DNA of 5,548 bases from Gammaproteobacteria bacterium (GCA_005877675.1 VBNZ01000056.1:8090-13637); one strand, 5' to 3'. Counted from the first letter of the stretch, positions 1-5,548 are shown. Translations and numbers: made by a program. Notes: a model not told the origin generated them from the letters alone.

Positions 1-645
1 AAGCACCTGGATTTCCACGTGGCGTGGATTCTCCAGGAACTTCTCCATATAGACCTGATCGTTGTTGAACGCGGCCTTGGCCTCGGACTTGGTCGTGAAG
101 ATCGCGTTGTTGAGATGCGCCTCGGTGTGCACCACGCGCATGCCGCGACCGCCGCCGCCGCCCGCGGCTTTGATGATCACCGGGTAGCCGATTTCTTTCG
201 CGATTTTCGCGTTGATCACCGGATCGTCGCTGAGCGGCCCGCCCGAACCGGGCACGCAGGGCACGCCGGCGGCCTTCATCGCCTTGATCGCCTCGACCTT
301 GTCGCCCATCAGGCGTATCACGTTGGCCGTCGGCCCGATGAAGATGAAACCCGATTGCTCAACGCGCTCGGCGAAATCGGCATTCTCCGAGAGAAAACCG
401 TAGCCCGGATGAATCGCCTGCGCATCGGTCACTTCAGCCGCAGCAATTATCGCCGGGGTCGACAGATAACTTTCCGCCGCCGGCGCAGGGCCGATGCACA
501 CGGATTCGTCGGCCATGCCAACGTGCTTCAAATTGCGATCGACCGTGGAATGCACCGCCACGGTCTTGATCCCGAGCGTGTGGCAGGCGCGCAGCACGCG
601 CAATGCGATTTCGCCGCGGTTGGCGATGACGACTTTATCGAGCAT
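1..645 (-). CDS. accC: Biotin carboxylase subunit of acetyl-CoA carboxylase (N-terminal 215 residues; 3' end outside window)
   Basis: AccC is the ATP-grasp enzyme that carboxylates biotin on AccB using ATP and bicarbonate, the first half-reaction of acetyl-CoA carboxylase in the cytoplasm. The minus strand reads open from an ATG at 645 to the window edge, giving 215 of an expected 445-455 residues. The start [20 protein letters not shown] is the classic N-terminal fold. It is followed by [17 protein letters not shown] (about 80-97), [22 protein letters not shown] (about 112-133), the glycine-rich ATP loop [12 protein letters not shown] (about 161-172) and [11 protein letters not shown] at the edge. 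It aligns without gaps to the E. coli protein as I remember it, placing His209 and Glu211 in register. The start lies 12 bp after the accB stop with no clear Shine-Dalgarno sequence, so translational coupling to accB is likely (inference). Nothing is degraded in the visible part. Confidence 0.97.
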   Translation of the reverse strand, partial: MLDKVVIANRGEIALRVLRACHTLGIKTVAVHSTVDRNLKHVGMADESVCIGPAPAAESYLSTPAIIAAAEVTDAQAIHPGYGFLSENADFAERVEQSGFIFIGPTANVIRLMGDKVEAIKAMKAAGVPCVPGSGGPLSDDPVINAKIAKEIGYPVIIKAAGGGGGRGMRVVHTEAHLNNAIFTTKSEAKAAFNNDQVYMEKFLENPRHVEIQVL

Positions 646-657
646 GGCAGCGTCGCG

Positions 658-1107
658 TCAGCCGATCACGAACAGCGGTTCGTCAAATTCGACCGGCTGT
701 CCGCTCGTGGCGAGGATCGCGAGGATCGTGCCGGCCGCATCGGCCTCGATCTGGTTGAACATCTTCATCGCCTCGATGATGCCGAGCGTATCGCCAACCT
801 TGACGGTTTGGCCGATTTTGACGAACGGCGGCGATTCGGGATTCGGCGAGGCGTAATACGTGCCGACCATCGGCGAGCGCAGCACATGGCCCGGTGGCAG
901 ATCCTTGCCGCCACTTGCGGGGGCAGGCGCAGCGGCCGCCGGTGCGGGCGCATACGCGACGTGCGCGGGTGCGGCGGCCACGGACGCGACCGCGCCTTTG
1001 GGCATGCGGCTCAGGCGCACCGATTCTTCGCCTTCTTTGATCTCGATCTCGGTGAGGTTCGACTCCTCGAGGATGTCGATCAGTTTCTTGATTTTGCGTA
1101 GGTCCAT
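658..1107 (-). CDS. accB: Biotin carboxyl carrier protein of acetyl-CoA carboxylase (BCCP)
   Basis: AccB carries the covalently bound biotin that shuttles CO2 from biotin carboxylase (AccC) to the carboxyltransferase AccAD in fatty acid synthesis. The 149-residue protein has the expected three parts. The N-terminal segment [20 protein letters not shown] (1-20) is followed by an Ala/Pro-rich flexible linker (about 40-66) and a C-terminal biotinyl domain (about 75-149). The biotinylation motif [11 protein letters not shown] is present with Lys115 as acceptor. The protruding thumb typical of bacterial BCCP is visible in [17 protein letters not shown] (about 78-94). Length is normal for the family. 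The ATG at 1107 is preceded by an AAAAGG ribosome-binding site 7 nt upstream. It lies 27 bp after aroQ and 12 bp before accC, consistent with one aroQ-accB-accC operon. Confidence 0.97.
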   Translation of the reverse strand: MDLRKIKKLIDILEESNLTEIEIKEGEESVRLSRMPKGAVASVAAAPAHVAYAPAPAAAAPAPASGGKDLPPGHVLRSPMVGTYYASPNPESPPFVKIGQTVKVGDTLGIIEAMKMFNQIEADAAGTILAILATSGQPVEFDEPLFVIG

Positions 1108-1114
1108 GGACAGG

Positions 1115-1120
1115 CCTTTT
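1115..1120 (-). promoter_or_regulatory. Ribosome-binding site of accB
   Basis: On the minus strand AAAAGG lies 7 nt upstream of the accB ATG, inside the 27-bp aroQ-accB spacer and next to an A-rich stretch. It is the clearest Shine-Dalgarno sequence of the aroQ-accB-accC block and supports the ATG at 1107 as the accB start. Confidence 0.6.
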
Positions 1121-1134
1121 CTTGTTTTCTTAAA

Positions 1135-1515
1135 TCACTTGTTGGCGGAGAGCCGTTCGATGGCGGCGTCGAGCGCGAAGCGGTAGCTCCCTGCGCCGAA
1201 CCCCGCGATCACCCCGACGGCGAGATCGGCCAGATACGAGTGGCGACGAAATTCCTCGCGCGCATGCACGTTCGAGAGAAATGCGCCCGGATTGATCAGG
1301 ATGAACGCGGTGCCGTCGGTGCGCGCGGCATGCACGCGCTCGATCAGCGCGTGCTCGGCATTCGATTGGAACGCGGCAAGCTCGTGTCCGGCCGCCTGCG
1401 CGGTCTTGGCGAGGTCGGCCTCGATGCTGACCAGCGTCGCATGGCCGTAGACCTCCGGCTCGCGCGTGCCGAGCAGGTTCAGGTTCGGGCCGTTGAGAAG
1501 CAGGATCTTCGCCAC
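1135..1515 (-). CDS. aroQ: Type II 3-dehydroquinate dehydratase with an internal in-frame deletion
   Basis: AroQ converts 3-dehydroquinate to 3-dehydroshikimate in the shikimate pathway; the family forms cytoplasmic dodecamers. Conserved blocks are present: [17 protein letters not shown] (8-24, flexible lid with its Arg and the catalytic Tyr), [14 protein letters not shown] (49-62), FILINPGAF (71-79), [15 protein letters not shown] (80-94) and [15 protein letters not shown] (101-115). Between NPGAF and LSNVH the family normally has about 22 more residues (consensus like THTSVALRDAL...IPFIEVH). These are missing here, giving 126 residues instead of about 148, with the junction at about 1278/1279. 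The lost segment carries two conserved active-site histidines and an aspartate, so normal activity is doubtful (inference). The frame is intact and the flanks are undegraded. The start is GTG at 1515, with no ATG before the upstream in-frame stop at 1588-1590 and no clear Shine-Dalgarno sequence. It heads the aroQ-accB-accC block. Confidence 0.9.
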   Translation of the reverse strand: MAKILLLNGPNLNLLGTREPEVYGHATLVSIEADLAKTAQAAGHELAAFQSNAEHALIERVHAARTDGTAFILINPGAFLSNVHAREEFRRHSYLADLAVGVIAGFGAGSYRFALDAAIERLSANK

Positions 1516-1662
1516 TAGCGAACAGAGGGGTGCGGACTGCGGGCCCGCTTCAAGGCGGCGAAGTCTGCGCCGTCGGCACGAATTTGTCTAGTCCGCTACC
1601 CTCAAGATCAGCGAAGTTGGCCGACGTTTAAGCTGTTACGGGTGTTTGAATCGGCGAGATCG
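1516..1662 (-). promoter_or_regulatory. Intergenic leader upstream of aroQ-accB-accC (presumed promoter region)
   Basis: This 147-bp gap between the end of the tlpA-like gene and the GTG of aroQ is the only spacer inside the tlpA-to-accC stretch large enough for a promoter, so aroQ-accBC is probably transcribed separately from here (inference). On the minus strand there is a weak TAGACA that could serve as a -10, about 70 nt before the GTG, but I cannot pair it with a good -35. The part nearer the gene is GC-rich and contains a perfect 10-bp palindrome, GCGGGCCCGC, at 1539-1548. No hairpin followed by a T run is seen, so there is no visible intrinsic terminator for the upstream gene. Confidence 0.35.
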
Positions 1663-2202
1663 CTACAGATGCGGGGCGATCCAGCGCGCGAGACTGGCAT
1701 CGGTGAAGTTGCCTGCACGTTGCGCGAGGATACGCCCATCACGGCCGATCAGCACGCTGTAGGGCAGCACGCCGCGGGTGTCGCCGTAACGTAGCGACGC
1801 ATCGTCGTCTTCGTCGGCGACCAAGATCGGATACTTGACGGGGCTATCCTTGAGAAAGTCGCGCACTGCATCGGGTTCATCGATCGCGATGCCGACGACT
1901 TCGAAACCTTTCGCTGCGAGTTCAGCGCGTTTCGCATCAAGCAGCGGCATTTCTTCGCGGCACGGACCGCACCAGCTCGCCCAGAAGTTCACGAGCACGA
2001 GTTTGCCGTCCCATTCAGATAAGCGCCGCGCGCCACCGGCGAGATCGGCCAGGGCGAGATCGGCGCGCTGATCCCCGGGTTTGAGCACCGTGACGCCCGC
2101 AGGCAGGGCCGGTGCGAAAAAACCGTCCATGCCAGTCGAGACCGCGAGGCCGAGCAGGGCGCCGAGCAGCGCCACGGCGATGATCAGAAAGTTGGCGCGC
2201 AT
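1663..2202 (-). CDS. Membrane-anchored periplasmic thioredoxin-like protein, TlpA/ResA type
   Basis: This is a 179-residue thioredoxin-fold thiol:disulfide oxidoreductase of the TlpA/ResA/CcmG kind, expected to face the periplasm. An N-terminal hydrophobic segment (about 4-22, FLIIAVALLGALLGLAV) acts as an anchor or uncleaved signal; no lipobox cysteine is present. The active site is WASWCGPC, with the redox pair Cys78/Cys81, followed by EEMPLL. The cis-proline region is GVLPYSVLIG (Pro147). An acidic patch (EDDDAS, about 131-136) precedes it. I chose the ATG at 2202, 4 nt after the dsbD stop. A longer in-frame start at 2250 would overlap dsbD and put a polar stretch before the membrane segment. 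The tight spacing and lack of a strong ribosome-binding site suggest translational coupling to dsbD. DsbD is the obvious electron donor (inference). The specific partner (cytochrome c maturation, copper handling or other) cannot be told from sequence. Confidence 0.9.
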   Translation of the reverse strand: MRANFLIIAVALLGALLGLAVSTGMDGFFAPALPAGVTVLKPGDQRADLALADLAGGARRLSEWDGKLVLVNFWASWCGPCREEMPLLDAKRAELAAKGFEVVGIAIDEPDAVRDFLKDSPVKYPILVADEDDDASLRYGDTRGVLPYSVLIGRDGRILAQRAGNFTDASLARWIAPHL

Positions 2203-2206
2203 CGTT

Positions 2207-4495
2207 TCAGCGTGTAACGGTGGCGATGCGGCGCAGGAATTTGTCCGCATCCTCTTCGCCGGTGAGGCGCAGCGCGCGCTGTTCGGCGCCGTCGCTGCCG
2301 AAGAACAGCGTGTCGGGCGGTGCCACGATGCCGTACCGCCGCATCAGCGCCTGATCCACCTCGTCGTTCGCGGTCACGTCAGCTTGCAGCAGCACGAAAT
2401 CGGTAAGTGCACGCTGCACCTCGGGTTTGGAAAAAGTGTACTTTTCCATTTCCTTGCAGGCCACGCACCAGTCGGCATAGAAGTCGAGCACGGCACGCTT
2501 GCCGGCAGACTTCGCCGCTGCGAGCTCGCGTTCGACGTCGGCGCTAGATTTGATGCGCTTGAACTGCAGGGTTTCCGCTTTTGCACCGGCCGCGGCGCCG
2601 CTGCGGCCGACACCATGCAATGGCTGCAGTACATCGCCGCCGCCCGCCGCGGCGCCGATCAATTCGGCCGCGCCGCCGATCAGGAGCACGACGCCCAGCG
2701 CTTTCCAAAGCTTGTTCCAGCCCGACGTGTTTTCCGGCAGGCGTTCGAGCGCGCCGAGGTAAATCGCGCTGCCGATCGCGAGTGCGCCGATCGCGAGCAT
2801 GATCCAGATCGGATCGAGTATGCGCGACAACATCCAGATCGCAAGACCCAGGAAGGTGACCCCGAACACGGCCTTGACCGCGTCCATCCATGCGCCTGCG
2901 CGTGGCAGCAGTTTGCCGGCGCCGGTGCCGAATGCGACGAGCGGGGCGCCCATGCCGAGCGCGAGCGCGAACAGCGCGAATCCGCCGAGCAGCGCATCGT
3001 GTTTCTCGGCGATGTACAGCACTGCGACCGCGAGCGGCGGCGTCACGCACGGCCCGACGATCAACGCAGACAGCGCGCCCATCACTGCGACGCCCGCGAG
3101 CGATCCGCCGGAATGCTGATTGCTCACATTTGCGAGCTTCGCCTGCCACGAACTCGGTAGTTGCAACTCATAGAAGCCGAACATCGACAGCGCGAGCAGC
3201 ACGAACAGGCCGGCGAAGCACCACAGCACCCAAGCCGTCTGGAACGCGGCCTGCAGATTCTTGCCGGCAAGCCCCGCAACGACGCCGGCGAGCGTGAACA
3301 CGACCGCGCTCGCGAGCACATAGACGAGCGAAAGCGTGAAAGCACGTCTGGTGGAAATATTCTCACCGGCGCCAGCGATGATGCCCGACAGGATCGGAAT
3401 CATCGGGAACACGCAGGGCGTGAAAGCGAGCAGGATGCCGGACAGGAAAAACACGCCGAAGGTGAGCCATAGCGACCCGCTCAGCGCGCGCGCGAGGCGG
3501 CTGTCTTCGGATTCGCTGCCGGAGCTCGGCGTGGCATTTGTGGCGGGTGTCGATGCAGAGCCTGCGGTTGCCGCGGGCGTCGCGATCGCACCGGTTGCGT
3601 CGGCGGCCGGCAAGCTGACTTCCACGGTGCGCGTCGTAGGCGGATAGCAAACGCTGTTCTCAAGGCAGCCCTGAAAATGTGCCGTCACGTGCAGGCGTTG
3701 CGCGTTCGCATCGTTGCGCTTGAACCCGATCGGCACATTGACCTGGTCGAAGTACACCGTAGTCGCGCCGAAGTTCGCATCCTTGTGCTGTACGCCTTGC
3801 GGCCAGCGCGGCGCTTCGAGCGTTGCGTCGCTGCTCTCGAAGCGCGTCTTGTCGCGATACAGGTAGTAGCCCTTGGGCATGGTGAAGCGCGCGAGCAGTT
3901 CGTTCGGCGTGCTCGCGATCGTCTCGAAGACGAAAGCTTTTTCGACCGGCAACGGCTCGTTGCCGCCATCGAGCGAAATCAGCCCGCCCCGCGCGCCAGC
4001 ATTCGCGAGCGCGGGAGCGAGCGTGTTGTCGGCGGACTTTTCAGCCGCCGCAGGCAGCGCGACGCTGAGCTTGGTCACATGCGGGGGGAAGCAGATCTTC
4101 GGATCGACTTCGTGGCAGCCCTGGAAACGCACGGCTAGATTGATCTGCGCTGCATCAGCAGCGGCGGCAAATTTTTGTGTCGAAGCGAAATCGTGGTGAT
4201 AGACCTCGACGTCGCCGAGATACTCATCGTGCTTCTTCTCGCCCGCGGGCAGCTCGTGCGTCGCCAGCGTCGCGCCGGTGTCGGGCGTGGTGATCTTGAT
4301 GCGCTCGCGATACAGGTAGTAATGCGGCGCTATTTTCCACTCGAGTCGGACCGTGTCACGGTCGAGCGCCTTTGCCTCGACGACGAAAGCCTGGTCGACC
4401 GGCAGCAGATCATCGTCTGCCGCGCGCGCGGACGCCGTTGCTGCGATCGCGGCAAACGCCGCCAATAGGAGTAGTGCGGGACGAAGGAAGGTCAT
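2207..4495 (-). CDS. dsbD: Thiol:disulfide interchange protein DsbD with duplicated N-terminal alpha domain
   Basis: DsbD passes reducing power from cytoplasmic thioredoxin across the inner membrane to periplasmic oxidoreductases. From the ATG at 4495 the protein is 762 residues, about 200 longer than the E. coli protein (565). The start was chosen because a signal peptide (MTFLRPALLLLAAFAA..., cleavage likely after SARA, about residue 25) follows directly; a longer reading from 4639 adds a charged, unlikely leader. Two related alpha domains follow. The first (about 28-150) has YYLYRER and FQGC...CFPP, Cys127/Cys135; the second (about 178-298) has YYLYRDK and FQGC...CYPP, Cys277/Cys283. An Ala/Thr/Ser/Pro linker (about 298-328) leads to an 8-segment membrane beta domain (about 340-618). 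Its TPCVFPM and GPCVTPP hold Cys361 and Cys483, the same spacing as in E. coli. The C-terminal gamma thioredoxin domain has WCVAC (Cys677/Cys680) and a PPDTLFF cis-proline loop. All catalytic cysteines are present. It lies between cutA and the tlpA-like gene. Confidence 0.96.
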   Translation of the reverse strand: MTFLRPALLLLAAFAAIAATASARAADDDLLPVDQAFVVEAKALDRDTVRLEWKIAPHYYLYRERIKITTPDTGATLATHELPAGEKKHDEYLGDVEVYHHDFASTQKFAAAADAAQINLAVRFQGCHEVDPKICFPPHVTKLSVALPAAAEKSADNTLAPALANAGARGGLISLDGGNEPLPVEKAFVFETIASTPNELLARFTMPKGYYLYRDKTRFESSDATLEAPRWPQGVQHKDANFGATTVYFDQVNVPIGFKRNDANAQRLHVTAHFQGCLENSVCYPPTTRTVEVSLPAADATGAIATPAATAGSASTPATNATPSSGSESEDSRLARALSGSLWLTFGVFFLSGILLAFTPCVFPMIPILSGIIAGAGENISTRRAFTLSLVYVLASAVVFTLAGVVAGLAGKNLQAAFQTAWVLWCFAGLFVLLALSMFGFYELQLPSSWQAKLANVSNQHSGGSLAGVAVMGALSALIVGPCVTPPLAVAVLYIAEKHDALLGGFALFALALGMGAPLVAFGTGAGKLLPRAGAWMDAVKAVFGVTFLGLAIWMLSRILDPIWIMLAIGALAIGSAIYLGALERLPENTSGWNKLWKALGVVLLIGGAAELIGAAAGGGDVLQPLHGVGRSGAAAGAKAETLQFKRIKSSADVERELAAAKSAGKRAVLDFYADWCVACKEMEKYTFSKPEVQRALTDFVLLQADVTANDEVDQALMRRYGIVAPPDTLFFGSDGAEQRALRLTGEEDADKFLRRIATVTR

Positions 4496-4608
4496 TGGCA
4501 AATTGTCGCAGAGTTTATCGATTTTGAATGGTCGCACGGCGAAGTGACCGGGAAGCGGCCCCGACGCTTGCGCGTATCGTCGTTGGTTGCGCCGTGGTGC
4601 GCGCAGGT
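4496..4608 (-). other. cutA-dsbD intergenic spacer
   Basis: This 113-bp spacer lies between the cutA stop and the dsbD ATG. I found no strong promoter and no hairpin with a T run. A 7-bp inverted repeat (CACGGCG at 4535-4541 and CGCCGTG at 4590-4596) is separated by 48 bp and may be chance in GC-rich DNA. The 40 nt before dsbD are comparatively AT-rich, with TAAACT as a possible -10 but no good -35. There is no obvious Shine-Dalgarno sequence before dsbD. Whether dsbD has its own promoter or is read through from cutA is undecided. Confidence 0.3.
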
Positions 4609-4932
4609 TCAATCGGTACGCGTTTCGCTCTCGATCCACGCCAGATAGCGATCGAGGCCCGCGGCGACATCGAGCGCGATGACTTCGGGGAGTTCGTACG
4701 GATGCAGCGCGACGATGCGCGCACGCAACGCATCGAAACGCTCATGCGTGGTCTTGACGATCAGCAGTTGCTCGCTGTCATGCCGCACCTCGCCCTGCCA
4801 GCGATAGGTCGACGTCACGCTCGCGATGCGATTGACGCATGCCGCGAGCCGTTCGCTCACCAGCGCGCTGGCGATGCGCTCGGCCGCGACCGCATCGGGA
4901 CAGGTACACAAAACGACGATTGCAGCACGCAT
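4609..4932 (-). CDS. cutA: Divalent-cation tolerance protein CutA (CutA1 family)
   Basis: This is a small, trimeric, ferredoxin-like-fold protein linked to divalent metal (copper) tolerance in bacteria; its biochemical role remains poorly defined. The 107 residues match the usual bacterial length and carry the family signature in order: VVLCTCPD (6-13), ASALVSERLAACVNRI (21-36), STYRWQGEV (41-49), EQLLIVKTTHERFDAL (54-69), HPYELPEVIALDV (77-89) and YLAWI (96-100). The ATG at 4932 begins directly with the first beta strand and has AGGAG 5 nt upstream, so the longer frame reaching 5007 is not needed. It precedes dsbD on the same strand. Xanthomonad-type genomes, as I recall, keep cutA next to dsbD, as do other proteobacteria where a dsbD gene was once described as part of a cut locus. 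Confidence 0.95.
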   Translation of the reverse strand: MRAAIVVLCTCPDAVAAERIASALVSERLAACVNRIASVTSTYRWQGEVRHDSEQLLIVKTTHERFDALRARIVALHPYELPEVIALDVAAGLDRYLAWIESETRTD

Positions 4933-4937
4933 TGGGG

Positions 4938-4942
4938 CTCCT
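4938..4942 (-). promoter_or_regulatory. Ribosome-binding site of cutA
   Basis: On the minus strand AGGAG sits 5 nt before the ATG at 4932. It is the best Shine-Dalgarno match in the window and decides the cutA start in favour of this ATG over upstream in-frame alternatives. Confidence 0.75.
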
Positions 4943-5035
4943 GGCGCCGGCGACCGGCATTGATCTCGGCAGGCAAGAATTGTCGGGTCGCGCACACAAG
5001 CGCGCACGTAGTGTGACTTGCGTTTGCCGGCGCGT

Positions 5036-5055
5036 CACGAATCGCAAGACTCGTG
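5036..5055. repeat. 20-bp inverted repeat with a GCAA loop
   Basis: The left arm CACGAATC and right arm GACTCGTG pair over 8 positions with a single A-C mismatch, around a central GCAA. As RNA on the plus strand it would form a stem with a GNRA-type loop. As DNA it is a near-perfect dyad about 10 bp upstream of the candidate -35 at 5065. It is followed on the plus strand by AAAAA rather than a T run, so it is not a plus-strand terminator. It may be an operator or chance. Confidence 0.4.
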
Positions 5056-5064
5056 CAAAAAGAT

Positions 5065-5093
5065 TTGTGGAACACGGTGTTACATCACATAAC
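5065..5093 (+). promoter_or_regulatory. Candidate sigma-70 promoter for the gene at 5173, overlapping a GTTA/TAAC dyad
   Basis: TTGTGG (5065-5070) and CATAAC (5088-5093) are 17 bp apart, matching the -35 and -10 consensus at 3 and 4 of 6 positions. The region is locally AT-rich for this genome and lies about 80 bp upstream of the ATG. The imperfect palindrome GTTAC-ATCAC-ATAAC (5079-5093) covers the -10 and could be a repressor site. No experimental or comparative support is available here. Confidence 0.3.
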
Positions 5094-5172
5094 CCGCGCC
5101 CGCGATCGTCATACTGCGCGCCGTTCGTTACAGGGGCGAACAACCAATCGACTCACTCATGGTATACCCCTG

Positions 5173-5548
5173 ATGTCATTCGCCCATCGTTTCGCCGGCC
5201 GCATCCTCGCTTCCGCCCTCGTTGTATCTCCCGTTCTGGCTTGGTCCGCTCAAGAGTTCACGCAATCCGTGGCCCCTGTCGCGCCCGCGACGCCGGTACC
5301 GGGTCAGCCGATGCAGGTGGCCGGAGTCGTCAGTGTGGTGACGCTCGACGATCTGGCGCAAGGCACCTCGAAGCTCGAATATCAACTCGAGGACGCGCAG
5401 TCGCATCGGCATGTCGCGTTGCATTTCGACGGCGCGCCGCCCCAAGGGTTGCGTTCGGGAACCTACTTGGAGGTGAGCGGGCTGGCTGGCGACGACTCGA
5501 ACGTGCTCAGCGTCGGCTCCGCGACGCAGACGACGACCGCGGTGACGG
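5173..5548 (+). CDS. Putative exported protein of unknown function (N-terminal 125 residues; 3' end outside window)
   Basis: The plus strand is open from an ATG at 5173 to the window edge. The start MSFAHRFAGRILASALVVSP looks like a Sec signal peptide: Arg residues, then a hydrophobic core (about 11-23). Cleavage is likely after VLA (residue 23) or WSA (residue 26). A short Pro/Ala/Val-rich stretch (VAPVAPATPVPG, 33-44) follows, then a domain with alternating beta-like pattern: VAGVVSVVTLDDL (48-60), KLEYQLED (65-72), HVALHFDG (77-84) and SGTYLEVSGL (92-101). This beta-rich N-terminal domain, with its ...YLEVSG turn, recalls the first domain of secreted metallopeptidases of the gametolysin (M11) type in related bacteria. 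That is a weak resemblance from memory, and no catalytic motif is within the window. No good Shine-Dalgarno sequence precedes the ATG, but the signal peptide supports this start. It is transcribed away from cutA. Confidence 0.7.
   Translation, partial: MSFAHRFAGRILASALVVSPVLAWSAQEFTQSVAPVAPATPVPGQPMQVAGVVSVVTLDDLAQGTSKLEYQLEDAQSHRHVALHFDGAPPQGLRSGTYLEVSGLAGDDSNVLSVGSATQTTTAVT

Larger units (their letters stand above)
4933..5172. promoter_or_regulatory. Divergent intergenic region between cutA and the plus-strand exported-protein gene
   Basis: These 240 bp separate two genes pointing away from each other, so promoters for both should lie here. The plus-strand half (5036-5110) is more AT-rich than its surroundings and holds two dyads and a candidate promoter, listed separately. 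For cutA I found no convincing -35/-10 pair on the minus strand. No convincing additional coding region is seen. Confidence 0.5.

Noticed and set aside
19..1101. A 360-codon open frame on the plus strand
   Set aside because: It lies antisense to accC, accB and their junction. Its translation is rich in Arg/His/Asp with no recognisable motif, typical of a mirror frame of high-GC coding DNA.
1551..1580. Intrinsic terminator after the tlpA-like gene
   Set aside because: GGCG/CGCC arms can pair, but no T run follows on the minus strand.
2203..2250. Longer start for the TlpA-like protein (195 residues)
   Set aside because: It would overlap the dsbD C-terminus and place a polar 16-residue stretch ahead of the membrane anchor; the ATG at 2202 fits better.
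2081..3160. A 359-codon open frame on the plus strand
   Set aside because: It is antisense to the 3' part of dsbD and the start of the tlpA-like gene, whose motifs are unmistakable. The composition is the same as other GC-driven shadow frames.
4496..4639. Longer dsbD start giving 810 residues
   Set aside because: The extra 48 residues are charged and precede a proper signal peptide that begins at the ATG at 4495; the extension would also run close to cutA.
5074..5091. CRP/Clp-type binding site suggested by a TCACA half-site
   Set aside because: The left half does not match TGTGA at the required 6-bp spacing; only one half-site is present.
5176..5445. Minus-strand 89-codon open frame
   Set aside because: It is antisense to the exported-protein gene, which has a signal peptide. 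No motif or ribosome-binding site supports the minus-strand frame.

Overview
This window looks like a high-GC (about 60-65% by eye) gammaproteobacterial chromosome, most likely of the Xanthomonadales/Lysobacterales group. That placement is an inference from the gene order cutA - dsbD - tlpA-like - aroQ - accB - accC, the AccB/AccC sequences close to those of E. coli, and the double-headed DsbD. I see no mobile elements, tRNA or rRNA genes, or CRISPR arrays.

Layout, read in the direction of transcription. Six genes lie on the minus strand, from about 4930 down to position 1. They are cutA (4932-4609), dsbD (4495-2207), a membrane-anchored TlpA/ResA-like thioredoxin (2202-1663), aroQ (1515-1135), accB (1107-658) and accC (645 to the left edge, N-terminal 215 residues only). 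A 240-bp divergent region (4933-5172) separates cutA from a plus-strand gene starting at 5173. That gene encodes an exported protein of unknown function and is cut by the right edge.

There are two functional blocks. cutA/dsbD/tlpA is an envelope block. DsbD carries electrons from cytoplasmic thioredoxin across the inner membrane, and the thioredoxin-like protein encoded 4 nt downstream is a natural periplasmic acceptor. aroQ-accB-accC is a conserved housekeeping block. It combines a shikimate-pathway dehydratase with the biotin carrier and biotin carboxylase of acetyl-CoA carboxylase, the first step of fatty acid synthesis.

The most notable observation is that aroQ is short (126 residues against about 145-150). 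It carries a clean in-frame gap of about 22 residues exactly where the family's conserved active-site segment should be. The rest of the protein is well preserved, so this is a recent in-frame lesion, a real variant or an assembly artefact. Second, DsbD has two tandem N-terminal alpha (DsbDalpha/DsbC_N-like) domains instead of one, with different cysteine spacing in each. The window otherwise reads as conserved core genome, and I do not see convincing evidence of an undescribed multi-gene system.
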